A stretch of DNA of 21,550 nt from NCBI GenBank assembly GCA_049687495.1, contig JBAVJB010000066.1:1-21550 (forward strand), read 5' to 3'. The notes under the pieces are model-generated. The model made no database searches and was not told where the DNA came from. It worked only from the letters and a program-made list of their open reading frames with translations. This document shows, piece by piece, positions 6,965 through 13,625 of the stretch. The stretch is from Salinimicrobium sp049687495 (lineage in GTDB: Bacteria > Bacteroidota > Bacteroidia > Flavobacteriales > Flavobacteriaceae). A program made the position numbers and the translations under genes. Numbering within the stretch: position 1 is the first letter of the stretch; every line of letters begins with the position of its first letter.

Positions 6965-8481
6965 TAAAAAAGTGGTTTTTGAGTCATTAATTCAGGTTGG
7001 TCCACGCCCATGAGCTTTAGAATGGTAGGCGCTATGTCGCCAAGTTTACCCGGCTTCAGCTCCTTCACATCCTTATCGACCAGGATGAGCGGCACCGGAT
7101 TGGTAGTGTGGGCGGTATTTGCGCTGCCATCTGGATTGATCATGGTCTCGCTGTTCCCGTGATCGGCGATAACCAGCACAGAATAGCCGTTGTTTTCGGC
7201 TGCCTCGATCACTTTTTTGGCGCATTCGTCTACTGTCTCCACTGCTTTAACGGCAGCCTCAAAAACACCGGTGTGTCCAACCATGTCTGGGTTGGCAAAA
7301 TTGAGACAGATGAAATCTGAAGATTTTGCATTGATCTCGGGCACAATCGCATCGGTAACTTCATAGGCGCTCATCTCCGGTTGTAGGTCGTAAGTAGCAA
7401 CCTTTGGAGAATTGATCATAATGCGTTTTTCGCCTTCAAAAGGTTTTTCCCTTCCGCCCGAAAAGAAGAAGGTTACGTGAGGATATTTCTCGGTTTCAGC
7501 GATTCTTATCTGCTTTTTCCCTGCTTTTTCAAGCACTTCACCCAGGGTCATTTTAATGTCTTCTTTGCTGAAAACCACGTGGATGTTCTTGAATGTTTCA
7601 TCGTAGCGCGTCAGGGTGACGAAGTACAATGGCAGTTTCTTCATTTCATGCTCCGGAAAATCCTTTTGTGAAAGCACTTCCGTGAGCTGTCTGCCGCGGT
7701 CTGTCCTAAAGTTGAAAAAGATCACAACTTCATCCTCTTTTAAAGTTGCAACAGGATTTCCGTTGTCATCGGTCATCACGATAGGCTTGATGAACTCATC
7801 GGTCACATCATTGTCATAGCTCTTCTGAATTGCTTCAGCTGCATCGCTGGATTTTTCCCCTTTTCCGTGGACGATAAGATCATAGGCTTTTTTCGTTCTT
7901 TCCCAGCGCTTGTCGCGATCCATAGCGTAGTAGCGGCCAATAACAGAAGCTAATTTACCGTTGGTCTTCTCCAGGTGTTGCTGCAGGTCTTCGATAAATC
8001 CTTTTCCTGAATTCGGATCCACATCTCTACCGTCGGTAAAGGCGTGAACATACTTCTGCCTGATGCCGAAATCTTCCGCAGCGCTTAAAAGACCTTTAAG
8101 GTGCTTGATGTGGGAGTGAACTCCACCGTCGCTAACAAGGCCCATAAAGTGTATAGGCTTATTGTTCTCTTTGGCGTATTTAAAAGCTTTTTTCAGTTCG
8201 GGTTCATCGCGCAGCGTATTTTTTTCTACCGCCATGTTGATCTTGGCGAGGTCCTGGTATACAATGCGGCCGGCGCCAAGGTTCATATGTCCAACTTCAG
8301 AATTTCCCATTTGCCCGTCGGGCAGGCCAACGTTCATACCATCTGTCCTAAGTGTCGTATGTGGAAATTCTTTGAAAAGTGAGTCTAAAAAAGGTGTATT
8401 TGCCTGTGCTACAGCCGAGACTTTCGCATCTTTATTGATGCCCCAGCCGTCCAGGATCATAAGGATTACTTTCTTGTTCAT
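6964..8481 (-). CDS. gpmI: 2,3-bisphosphoglycerate-independent phosphoglycerate mutase
   Basis: Interconverts 3- and 2-phosphoglycerate in glycolysis/gluconeogenesis through a phosphoserine; a two-Mn2+ enzyme of the alkaline phosphatase superfamily. 505 aa, the usual length. Landmarks: MILDGWG with metal ligand Asp11, the active-site GNSEVGHMNLGAG with Ser61, FTDGRDVDP, RYYAMDRDKRW, FFNFRTDRGRQL, NFANPDMVGHTG (metal Asp and His), VIADHGNSE and the final HTTNPVPLIL His. First gene of the minus-strand unit gpmI-trx-HAD-map-methyltransferase. A likely -7 box lies 20 nt upstream of the start. Confidence 0.98.
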   Translation of the reverse strand: MNKKVILMILDGWGINKDAKVSAVAQANTPFLDSLFKEFPHTTLRTDGMNVGLPDGQMGNSEVGHMNLGAGRIVYQDLAKINMAVEKNTLRDEPELKKAFKYAKENNKPIHFMGLVSDGGVHSHIKHLKGLLSAAEDFGIRQKYVHAFTDGRDVDPNSGKGFIEDLQQHLEKTNGKLASVIGRYYAMDRDKRWERTKKAYDLIVHGKGEKSSDAAEAIQKSYDNDVTDEFIKPIVMTDDNGNPVATLKEDEVVIFFNFRTDRGRQLTEVLSQKDFPEHEMKKLPLYFVTLTRYDETFKNIHVVFSKEDIKMTLGEVLEKAGKKQIRIAETEKYPHVTFFFSGGREKPFEGEKRIMINSPKVATYDLQPEMSAYEVTDAIVPEINAKSSDFICLNFANPDMVGHTGVFEAAVKAVETVDECAKKVIEAAENNGYSVLVIADHGNSETMINPDGSANTAHTTNPVPLILVDKDVKELKPGKLGDIAPTILKLMGVDQPELMTQKPLF

Positions 8482-8499
8482 GCTAAAAAATCAATTTGT

Positions 8500-8508
8500 G
8501 TAAAGATA
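8500..8508 (-). promoter_or_regulatory. Probable -7 element of gpmI
   Basis: On the minus strand TATCTTTAC (8508-8500) matches TAnnTTTG except for A in place of the final G. The ATG at 8481 lies about 19 nt downstream, a reasonable leader. No clear TTG -33 element was found. The same TAnnTTTA variant occurs upstream of pepE, clpP and the S41 gene. Confidence 0.4.
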
Positions 8509-8646
8509 AGAAATCTCTTGCTCGTGAGGCAGGGCAGGGGCTGCAAAGTCTTCAGAAAATTAGGCTATAAACTTTCTTAAATACTTTAACATAGTTCTTC
8601 CTTGTTATGAACAATATTTTTACAAATTTTGAGTTATTGCTATATT

Positions 8647-8666
8647 GGTTTTAGACTGTTAAAACC
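8647..8666. promoter_or_regulatory. 7-bp inverted repeat upstream of an L,D-transpeptidase gene
   Basis: GGTTTTA (8647-8653) and TAAAACC (8660-8666) are exact reverse complements around a 6-nt spacer, about 90 nt before the ATG at 8755 and 165 nt from gpmI. A second, shorter inverted repeat (TTGTT-ATG-AACAA) lies at 8602-8614. These may be operators or chance. No convincing -33/-7 pair was found for the 8755 gene in this 273-nt divergent spacer. Confidence 0.3.
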
Positions 8667-8754
8667 CTCATTTATACTGAATTAATTGGTTGTTTTAGGT
8701 TTTTGGTATGACCTTTGAAACATACTAGGCAACTAACTTATTTAACAAAACGAT

Positions 8755-9498
8755 ATGATAAAGAGAATGCTGATCATGGCAGCTTTTTTAACTGCCTCTT
8801 TTGCTTTTACAACTAACAAACTAACCGCTAAATCGGCTCCAAAGGCTGAAGTTAAAATTGAAAATGCTTCAGAAGTTACTTTGACCGCCGAAGAAAAAAT
8901 TTCAAAACTTTACCAGGATTTTTCTGCTTTGAATACCACAATGCCTTCAGAAGATGCATTTTTGAAAGGAATGACCGGTTACAACAAACTGCATGCAGAA
9001 AATAAAATTCAGAATGAACTGCTTACCATAGTTGATTTCAACCTGCCTTCTACCCAAAAAAGGATGTGGATTCTTGATATGACCACTAAAAAAGTCCTTT
9101 TTAATACTTATGTGGCCCACGGGCAGGGTACAGGAGGAAATATGGCGACCAAATTCTCCAATACTTCCAACTCTCACCAAAGCTCTCTTGGGTTCTATGT
9201 AACTGCGGAAACTTATCACGGTAAGAACGGGCTTTCCCTTTTCATCGACGGAATGGAAAAAGGCTTTAACAGCAACGCCAGGAACCGTTACGTGGTGATC
9301 CACGGGGCAGATTACGCTACCGAAGGTTTTATCAAAAACAGGGGGAGACTTGGGAGAAGCTACGGCTGTCCTGCAGTTCCTACCAAACTTTCAAAAGAGA
9401 TCATCAATACTATAAAAGGTAATTCTGTACTGTTCATCTACAAAGAAAATGCAGATTACCTCAACAAATCCCAATACCTGAATCAACCTGCGGTTTAA
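8755..9498 (+). CDS. Murein L,D-transpeptidase catalytic domain protein (YkuD_2 family)
   Basis: 247 aa with an N-terminal Sec signal peptide (basic KR, hydrophobic 5-19), so the product is periplasmic. The catalytic region carries VVIHGADYA (His183) and GRLGRSYGCPAVP (Cys205 in the S-x-G-C-P-A-V-P form typical of the YkuD_2 group of Bacteroidetes and Proteobacteria). The usual upstream LDM..KKVLFNTYVAHGQGTGG segment is also present. Members of the superfamily form 3-3 peptidoglycan cross-links or attach proteins to murein; the exact reaction of YkuD_2 proteins is less established. Its stop codon overlaps that of the convergent L,D-transpeptidase gene. Confidence 0.92.
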   Translation: MIKRMLIMAAFLTASFAFTTNKLTAKSAPKAEVKIENASEVTLTAEEKISKLYQDFSALNTTMPSEDAFLKGMTGYNKLHAENKIQNELLTIVDFNLPSTQKRMWILDMTTKKVLFNTYVAHGQGTGGNMATKFSNTSNSHQSSLGFYVTAETYHGKNGLSLFIDGMEKGFNSNARNRYVVIHGADYATEGFIKNRGRLGRSYGCPAVPTKLSKEIINTIKGNSVLFIYKENADYLNKSQYLNQPAV

Positions 9499-11141
9499 TC
9501 TTCCAGCAGCTTAGAATAGATGTTTTTGTCGAGATCATAAACATCTGGTGAAAAAACAGTTTTCCCACCGTCCCTCCAGGCAGTCCAGTAAAAATGATGG
9601 ACCTGGATGGGCCGGTGGATTTTTACTTTTGTGGTCTTTCCGGATGCGATCACCTCATTGATCTTCTCCTTGTCCCAATCCTCCTGCTCCTCAATGACAT
9701 AAGCTGCAAGGTCCACTGCATTTTCTACCCTTACGCAGCCGTGGCTCGCCGCTCGTTGGTTCTTGCTGAAAAGCGATTGCGCGGGAGTGTCGTGTAAGTA
9801 GATCAAATATTTATTGGGGTAAATGATCTTTACCCTGCCCAGCGGATTTGACGGCCCCGCTACCTGCATAAAATTGTAATTCCTAACCGCAGGAGAGGAC
9901 CAGTCTATCTCTGAGGCTGGAATTCTGCTGCCATTGGCGAACACCTTCATATTATGGCTGCTCAAATAATTGGGATTATTTGCGGCTTTCGGGATCACCT
10001 CCTGCCTGGAAATAGAAGAAGGGATATGCCATTCGGGATTAATCACAATATATTCCAGCGTGTCGGTAAAGGTTGGCGTTTGCCTGCTACGCGTGCCGGC
10101 AATTACCTTGTGTTCTCTTATCGTGTCGCCTTCTTTTACAACAGCCAGCCTAAAGTTGGCAACGTTGATGAGGATGTAATGTGAACCCAGGTCGCGGGGA
10201 TACCATCTCCAGCGCTCGAGGTTAGCCAAAATTTGTTTATACCTGTCGGTAGGAGACATGTTGAGCTCCTTAATCGTCGAATTCCCGATGATCCCATCGG
10301 TTTGCAGTCCTCTTTCCTTCTGAAATTCCTTTACTGCAACTTCCATTGCTTCGGAATAAAGGGAGTCGTTTTTTGACATTTTTGGAACCTCAAATTCCTT
10401 CTCCTTTAGCCTTTCAATAATGGCTGAAATCCGGGAGTCTTTTTGACCCGGTTTTAAAAGCTTTCCTTCGGAAATTTTCGGAGTTTTTAATTCTTCATCC
10501 TTTTGAGCTGCAAATTCCTTCAAAGCAGTTTTAAGATCGCGATAGACCTGGTGCTGCGGTTTTAGCTCTTCCAAAGCTTCAGCAATTTTGCCTTTTTTGA
10601 AACCTTCGTCTAAAACCTCTGCCAGATTTTTTTCCCGTCGCTCCACGCCCCACTGCTTATACATCCGCTTTGGGTTCAGCCTTCCGTAGTAGAGATCATG
10701 CGCGTACTGTAAAAAGGCGTCGGTAAGCAAAAGGTCCAGTTGTGCTGCAGAGGAGCTGTCCAATTGTCGCTCGAGAAGTGATGTCAGCTCTTTTTTATGA
10801 TAGTCTGAAAATTTCAGTCCTTCCAGGTCAGCAGCTTTTAGTGACGAAAAAAGTGATTCCCTGTCCTCTTTTTCGTTCCATGCCGGTTCAAAATTTCGGT
10901 TGGAATAAAACTGCTGTAAAGCTTCCTGCTGAAAAATGGCATTTTTGGGAGCCTCTTGCTTTAGGGCACTTTTTATCTCTTTAGAACTGGTCCGGAAAAT
11001 AACTTCTTCTTCAGAAGCTGTTGTTTCCTCCTTTTGAATCTGCTCCTGTTGCTCTGTCGCATGGCCGTCCCGGCCTTCAGTTTCGGCACAGGAAAGCTGC
11101 AGCAGGCTTAGGAGGAGCAAAAAGTAACAGGATTTTCTCAT
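9495..11141 (-). CDS. YcbB-type L,D-transpeptidase lipoprotein
   Basis: 548 aa. Lipoprotein signal: MRKS, hydrophobic residues 5-16, Cys18 (QLSCAE), then a long Glu-rich linker (about 20-60). A helical scaffold domain as in YcbB/LdtD spans about 70-230. A peptidoglycan-binding-like domain follows at about 235-295 (AVKEFQKERGLQTDGIIGNSTI). The YkuD catalytic domain covers about 320-490: HYILINVANFRLAVV, NPEWHIPSSISRQEV, YLIYLHDTPAQSLF and the catalytic SHGCVRV (His467, Cys469). It should cross-link peptidoglycan stems in the periplasm. The start overlaps the upstream GNAT stop by 4 nt (ATGA), and it is the last gene of the clpP operon. The coding sequence includes an almost perfect copy of the CTCAAAAATG palindrome (10929-10949). 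Confidence 0.95.
   Translation of the reverse strand: MRKSCYFLLLLSLLQLSCAETEGRDGHATEQQEQIQKEETTASEEEVIFRTSSKEIKSALKQEAPKNAIFQQEALQQFYSNRNFEPAWNEKEDRESLFSSLKAADLEGLKFSDYHKKELTSLLERQLDSSSAAQLDLLLTDAFLQYAHDLYYGRLNPKRMYKQWGVERREKNLAEVLDEGFKKGKIAEALEELKPQHQVYRDLKTALKEFAAQKDEELKTPKISEGKLLKPGQKDSRISAIIERLKEKEFEVPKMSKNDSLYSEAMEVAVKEFQKERGLQTDGIIGNSTIKELNMSPTDRYKQILANLERWRWYPRDLGSHYILINVANFRLAVVKEGDTIREHKVIAGTRSRQTPTFTDTLEYIVINPEWHIPSSISRQEVIPKAANNPNYLSSHNMKVFANGSRIPASEIDWSSPAVRNYNFMQVAGPSNPLGRVKIIYPNKYLIYLHDTPAQSLFSKNQRAASHGCVRVENAVDLAAYVIEEQEDWDKEKINEVIASGKTTKVKIHRPIQVHHFYWTAWRDGGKTVFSPDVYDLDKNIYSKLLED
10929..10949. repeat. Intragenic copy of the CAAAAATG palindrome
   Basis: Core arms AAAAATG (10932-10938) and CATTTTT (10940-10946) around one base, perfect over 15 bp; the flanks are CTG and GGG instead of CTC and GAG. 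It lies in the N-terminal coding part of the L,D-transpeptidase gene, where it encodes KNAIF. Another member of the family is in pepE, also encoding NAIF. Confidence 0.7.
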
Positions 11142-11614
11142 TTTTGGGGGTTTAGCTGCCGGAACATTACGATGTGCGGGCAGACATTGGGTATCATAAA
11201 AATTTGCCCGCGGGTTTGGTACCCGAATTTCTTATAGAACTCAATGGCCGTTTCCCGGGCGTTGAACCACAGCAAAGGATTTATGAACCTGTCTTTCAGG
11301 ATTTTTTCCCCTGTCTTCAGCAGCTGTTGGCCAAGGCCTTGTTTTTGAAAATCTTCCAGGACAGCCATTCCTCTAAGCTGGTACTGCACAGGGGCCTCAA
11401 AAAGGGGATTTTTCTGGTGCATATAGCTGGCCACCGCTACCACGCGATCCGTGATAAAAGCTCCCAGGTGAATCGTATCGGGCCCTTCATCTCCATTGAA
11501 AATACATTCTTTGGCAGGTCTTCCCGGCCGTAACACAGGCCGACGCACCGGATAGGTTTCTTCCGCAGAGATCTCTCTGATCTCTAACCCGGATCTTGAA
11601 ATGGGAGCCAACAA
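11138..11614 (-). CDS. GNAT family N-acetyltransferase with a non-ATG start
   Basis: About 158 aa. GNAT acetyl-CoA motif A is visible as MAVLEDFQKQGLGQQLL (Q-x-x-G-x-G), followed by LLWFNARETAIEFYKKFGYQ, a typical motif B. The substrate is unknown. Extending the frame to an ATG at 11710 would run about 95 nt into the upstream GNAT gene, and those residues look like out-of-frame translation, so I reject it. The only near start codons after the upstream stop are TTG at 11614 and 11611, or ATT at 11602. Conserved-looking sequence starts at EIREISAEETYPVR. The stop overlaps the L,D-transpeptidase start (ATGA). Confidence 0.8.
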   Translation of the reverse strand: MLAPISRSGLEIREISAEETYPVRRPVLRPGRPAKECIFNGDEGPDTIHLGAFITDRVVAVASYMHQKNPLFEAPVQYQLRGMAVLEDFQKQGLGQQLLKTGEKILKDRFINPLLWFNARETAIEFYKKFGYQTRGQIFMIPNVCPHIVMFRQLNPQK

Positions 11615-11615
11615 A

Positions 11616-11909
11616 CTATTCGGTCGCCTGTACCTCCCGGTATTTCTCATGTCTTTCAAACTGCTTCGCAGCATATTCACACAAGGGGTCGATCTTGAGG
11701 TCGTTGTCACGGGCGTACTGCACAGAATGCTTCACAAGATTGCTCGCCAGGCCATTGCCCTCTTCATCGGGATCTGTCTCGGTGTGGTCAAGGGTCATCA
11801 CGTTGTTGTCCTTGAGCGTGTAGGTAAGTTCAGCAACTATTTCGCCGTCCTTCTCGATGTAGAACATTCCCTTGTCATTATTCTCTTTTTGCTGAATTTC
11901 TTTTTCCAT
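11616..11909 (-). CDS. Small YidJ-like GNAT acetyltransferase (COG2388 type)
   Basis: 97 aa, the short single-domain GNAT family found in bacteria and eukaryotes. Seen: the beta strand FYIEKDGEIVAELTY, acetyl-CoA loop DPDEEGNGLASNLV, and the signature PLCEYAAKQFERHEKY near the C-terminus, resembling the family's PxCxYxxxxxxxHPEY. The physiological substrate of the family is not established. The ATG overlaps the clpP stop by one base (TAATG) and its TAG is followed almost immediately by the next gene, so translation is probably coupled along the operon. Confidence 0.9.
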   Translation of the reverse strand: MEKEIQQKENNDKGMFYIEKDGEIVAELTYTLKDNNVMTLDHTETDPDEEGNGLASNLVKHSVQYARDNDLKIDPLCEYAAKQFERHEKYREVQATE

Positions 11910-12472
11910 TACAGGTGTTTTTCAATGATTTGGTCCACGATGCCGTACTCCATAGATTCTGAAGCATCCATCCAGTAATCGCGGTTAAAGTCTTTTATGA
12001 TTCGGTTGTAATCCTGGTTACAGTTCTTGGCCAGGATCTTTGCGCTCAGGTCTTTGATCTTCAAAATTTCTGTCGCCTGGATCTCGATATTGGAAGCCTG
12101 TCCCTGTGCCCCGCCGCTTGGCTGATGGATCATCACCTTTGCGTGTGGCTGCACAAAACGCCTTCCTTTTGCGCCGGCAGAAAGTAAGATGGAAGCCATG
12201 GAAGCAGCAAGTCCTGTACAAATAGTTGCGACCGGGCTGTTGAGCGACAGCATGGTGTCATAAATGGCGAAGCCCGCAGTGACATAACCGCCGGGGCTGC
12301 TAATATACAGCTGTATCTCCTCGTTGCTCACGGCATCCAGGTAAAGCATGCGCTCCACCAGGTGGCGTGCAGATTTCTCGTCTACCGGCCCCCAAAGGAA
12401 GATCTTGCGGTTGTTTAGTAAAGTACTGTCAATTTTGTCCTGGATCTTGCCCGGCTTATCTTTGTTTTCCAT
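11909..12472 (-). CDS. clpP: ATP-dependent Clp protease proteolytic subunit (ClpP family)
   Basis: 187 aa. Serine protease that forms the tetradecameric barrel and works with Clp ATPases in the cytoplasm. The catalytic triad is intact: Ser91 (GLAASMAS), His116 (MIHQPSGG) and Asp165 (NRDYWM), with spacings of 25 and 49 as in E. coli. The GG of YISSPGG (oxyanion region) is present. The adjoining genes are two GNATs and an L,D-transpeptidase rather than tig or clpX, which usually flank the main clpP. This suggests a second ClpP, although the rest of the genome is not visible. First gene of its operon; a -7-like box lies 25 nt upstream. Confidence 0.93.
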   Translation of the reverse strand: MENKDKPGKIQDKIDSTLLNNRKIFLWGPVDEKSARHLVERMLYLDAVSNEEIQLYISSPGGYVTAGFAIYDTMLSLNSPVATICTGLAASMASILLSAGAKGRRFVQPHAKVMIHQPSGGAQGQASNIEIQATEILKIKDLSAKILAKNCNQDYNRIIKDFNRDYWMDASESMEYGIVDQIIEKHL

Positions 12473-12496
12473 TTGATTTTTCTGAATTTATTTAGC

Positions 12497-12504
12497 TAAA
12501 AATA
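12497..12504 (-). promoter_or_regulatory. Probable -7 element of the clpP operon
   Basis: Minus strand TATTTTTA (12504-12497), one base off TAnnTTTG, about 25 nt before the clpP ATG. It is separated by only 4 bp from the opposite -7 box of the divergent GNAT gene. No -33 TTG seen. Confidence 0.35.
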
Positions 12505-12508
12505 TGAT

Positions 12509-12516
12509 TATTTTTG
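12509..12516 (+). promoter_or_regulatory. -7 element of the divergent GNAT gene
   Basis: Exact TAnnTTTG (TATTTTTG) followed by CA, as is common in Flavobacteriia. The ATG at 12531 is 14 nt downstream. A -33 TTG is not obvious. Confidence 0.55.
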
Positions 12517-12530
12517 CAGAAAAATAGGGG

Positions 12531-12956
12531 ATGGATCTGGTATTTAACAGGATTTTAAAGGAAGAGATTCCGCGCGTTCTGCCGCTGGTGCAGCAGTTGA
12601 TGGAACACAGGTTTTCTGATGAGTTGCTTGAGGAACGATTTTCTGAAATGTTCGGGCAAAACTATGAGTGCTTCGGAATATTTCTTGAAGAGGAACTCAT
12701 CGGCGTTTTTGGAATGTGGTTCATGACCAGGCATTACGCCGGCAGGTCCTGTGAACCCGATCATATTTTTATTCAGCCCGAACATCGGAACAAAGGAATA
12801 GGAAAGAAGCTATTTGAATTCATTTATGCCTATGCAGCTGAAAAAGGCTGTGAAACCACCGAATTGAACAGCTATGTTCATAATTTCAAGAGTCACAAAT
12901 TTTACCTAAACGAAGGTTACGAGATCCGCGGCTACCATTTTCTTAAAAAGCTGTAA
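12531..12956 (+). CDS. GNAT family N-acetyltransferase
   Basis: 141 aa single-domain acetyltransferase. Motif A is HIFIQPEHRNKGIGKKL (R-x-x-G-x-G for acetyl-CoA), followed by helix FEFIYAYAAEKGCE. Motif B is LNSYVHNFKSHKFYLNEGYEIRG. The N-terminal part has VLPLVQQLMEHRFSDELLEERFSEM, similar to amino-acid or peptide acetyltransferases of the aac-like group, but the substrate cannot be named. Monocistronic by appearance: own promoter box upstream and the tRNA gene, with its own promoter, 49 nt downstream. Divergent from the clpP operon. Confidence 0.9.
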   Translation: MDLVFNRILKEEIPRVLPLVQQLMEHRFSDELLEERFSEMFGQNYECFGIFLEEELIGVFGMWFMTRHYAGRSCEPDHIFIQPEHRNKGIGKKLFEFIYAYAAEKGCETTELNSYVHNFKSHKFYLNEGYEIRGYHFLKKL

Positions 12957-12963
12957 GATTTTT

Positions 12964-12995
12964 TTGGAGGGTTAAATTTTTTCAGATTATATTTG
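12964..12995 (+). promoter_or_regulatory. Promoter of tRNA-Gly
   Basis: -7 box TATATTTG (12988-12995, exact TAnnTTTG) with a TTG at 12964-12966 and 21-bp spacing, inside the 17-23 range for Flavobacteriia. The mature tRNA begins 10 nt after the -7 box, so the 5' leader would be only a few bases. Confidence 0.7.
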
Positions 12996-13005
12996 CACTG
13001 CAAAG

Positions 13006-13078
13006 GCGGGAGTAGCTCAGTTGGTAGAGCGTCAGCCTTCCAAGCTGAATGTCGCCGGTTCGAACCCGGTCTCCCGCT
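13006..13078 (+). tRNA. tRNA-Gly (anticodon TCC)
   Basis: 73 nt. Acceptor stem GCGGGAG/CTCCCGC, D arm GCTC/GAGC, anticodon stem TCAGC/GCTGA with loop CTTCCAA and anticodon TCC (13039-13041), and T arm GCCGG/CCGGT (one G-T wobble) with loop TTCGAAC. The discriminator base is T (13078). CCA is not encoded. A terminator follows within 2 nt. Confidence 0.97.
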
Positions 13079-13079
13079 C

Positions 13080-13109
13080 AAAGCCTCATCGAAAGATGGG
13101 GCTTTTTTT
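13080..13109 (+). terminator. Terminator of tRNA-Gly
   Basis: Stem AAAGCCTCATC (13080-13090), GAAA tetraloop, GATGGGGCTTT (13095-13105) with one T-G wobble, and seven T at 13103-13109. Almost the same hairpin is repeated at 13173-13204. Confidence 0.92.
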
Positions 13110-13111
13110 AT

Positions 13112-13171
13112 GCGGGAGAGCGGGTGAGAAGTTTATCCCGAGCGAAGTCGAGGGGAACCCGGTCTCCCGCT
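13112..13171 (+). pseudogene. tRNA-Gly relic with its middle replaced by a repeat
   Basis: Starts with GCGGGAG, the exact 5' acceptor strand of the neighbouring tRNA. It ends with the T-arm 3' half, CTCCCGC and T, the exact 3' end. Between them about 35 bases include a CCCGAGCGAAGTCGAGG element instead of D arm and anticodon arm. The acceptor ends can still pair, but no anticodon is present, so it cannot be a working tRNA. The copy from the T arm on (13155) plus terminator is nearly identical to the intact gene. Confidence 0.7.
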
Positions 13172-13204
13172 CAAAAGCCTCATCGAAAGATGGGGCTTTT
13201 TTTT
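13155..13204 (+). repeat. Direct repeat of the tRNA 3' end plus terminator
   Basis: 13155-13204 repeats 13062-13109 (T-arm 3' half, acceptor 3' strand, discriminator, terminator stem, loop and T tract) with two extra bases: one A before the hairpin and one T in the tract. The two starts are 93 nt apart. Confidence 0.9.
13173..13204 (+). terminator. Second copy of the tRNA terminator
   Basis: Stem AAAAGCCTCATC (13173-13184), GAAA loop, GATGGGGCTTTT (13189-13200), T tract 13197-13204. Functional as a backup terminator for the tRNA transcript. Confidence 0.85.
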
Positions 13205-13207
13205 GGC

Positions 13208-13267
13208 ACAACCACCCCGTCAAGCTTCGCCTGCCACTCCACCTACCGCGCAGGGAGGAAGAGGTGG
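13208..13267. repeat. Interspersed-repeat-like CT/GA-rich segment
   Basis: The segment after the second terminator contains CACCCCGTCAAGCTTCGCC followed by CCACCT and a matching AGGTGG about 20 nt later (ends at 13267), so it can fold. It looks like a decayed interspersed element of a kind common in flavobacterial spacers. No gene is supported between 13205 and 13365, although one long open frame crosses it. Confidence 0.35.
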
Positions 13268-13365
13268 AAAAATCTCTGGTTTTTATGTTAAATTTCTCCG
13301 AACATTTTTAGCTAAGCAGGATAAAAAAGCGTAAATTCCTATTATCAACCTTAAAAGTTTGAAAT

Positions 13366-13566
13366 ATGAGACAGCTTAACCCATTCTTTTTGATAGGCAC
13401 TTTAGGTATGCTTTTTACCGCGATGTTTCATGTTTTAATGGCGGCAATCCTTACAGAAGAAAAAGTAGGAGGATCCTTCTCTTTCCTCTACCCCGTCTTT
13501 ATAGGTTTTCTCATCTTGGGAACCGCGGTGATGATAAAAAGGAAAAGAGGGGTCAAAAATTCTTAA
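13366..13566 (+). CDS. Small two-helix membrane protein, unknown function
   Basis: 66 aa. Hydrophobic segments at about residues 7-29 and 38-58 are separated by a short polar loop (TEEKVGGSF); the C-terminus KRKRGVKNS is strongly basic and probably cytoplasmic. I recognise no family. The start ATG has no Shine-Dalgarno, as usual in this phylum, and no exact -7 box was found, only a loose match before it. It lies 59 nt upstream of the CPBP protease gene on the same strand; a functional link is possible but not shown. Coding status is supported by the coherent membrane topology and lack of overlap with other genes. Confidence 0.6.
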   Translation: MRQLNPFFLIGTLGMLFTAMFHVLMAAILTEEKVGGSFSFLYPVFIGFLILGTAVMIKRKRGVKNS

Positions 13567-13580
13567 TTCCACTCAATTTT

Positions 13581-13615
13581 TTTGACAATAGTGTAACAAC
13601 GGGGAAGTTCTTTTG
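13581..13615 (+). promoter_or_regulatory. Possible promoter of the CPBP protease gene
   Basis: TTTG at 13581-13584 and TTCTTTTG at 13608-13615 (one mismatch to TAnnTTTG), with 23-bp spacing. The ATG at 13626 is 10 nt further. Weak but positioned correctly. Confidence 0.35.
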
Positions 13616-13625
13616 TTTTTAGTTC

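Noticed and set aside
11615..11710. ATG start at 11710 for the second GNAT gene
   Set aside because: It would overlap the upstream GNAT coding sequence by ~95 nt with residues that look like out-of-frame translation.
13062..13204. Attachment sites of a current integrated element
   Set aside because: The repeats are only 93 nt apart with no integrase or cargo between them; at most a scar.
13021..13311. Open reading frames of 96 and 80 codons across the tRNA-Gly gene, its relic and the repeats
   Set aside because: They begin inside the tRNA and translate its T arm, terminators and an interspersed repeat; the peptide with PSEVEG is a well-known artefact of that repeat.
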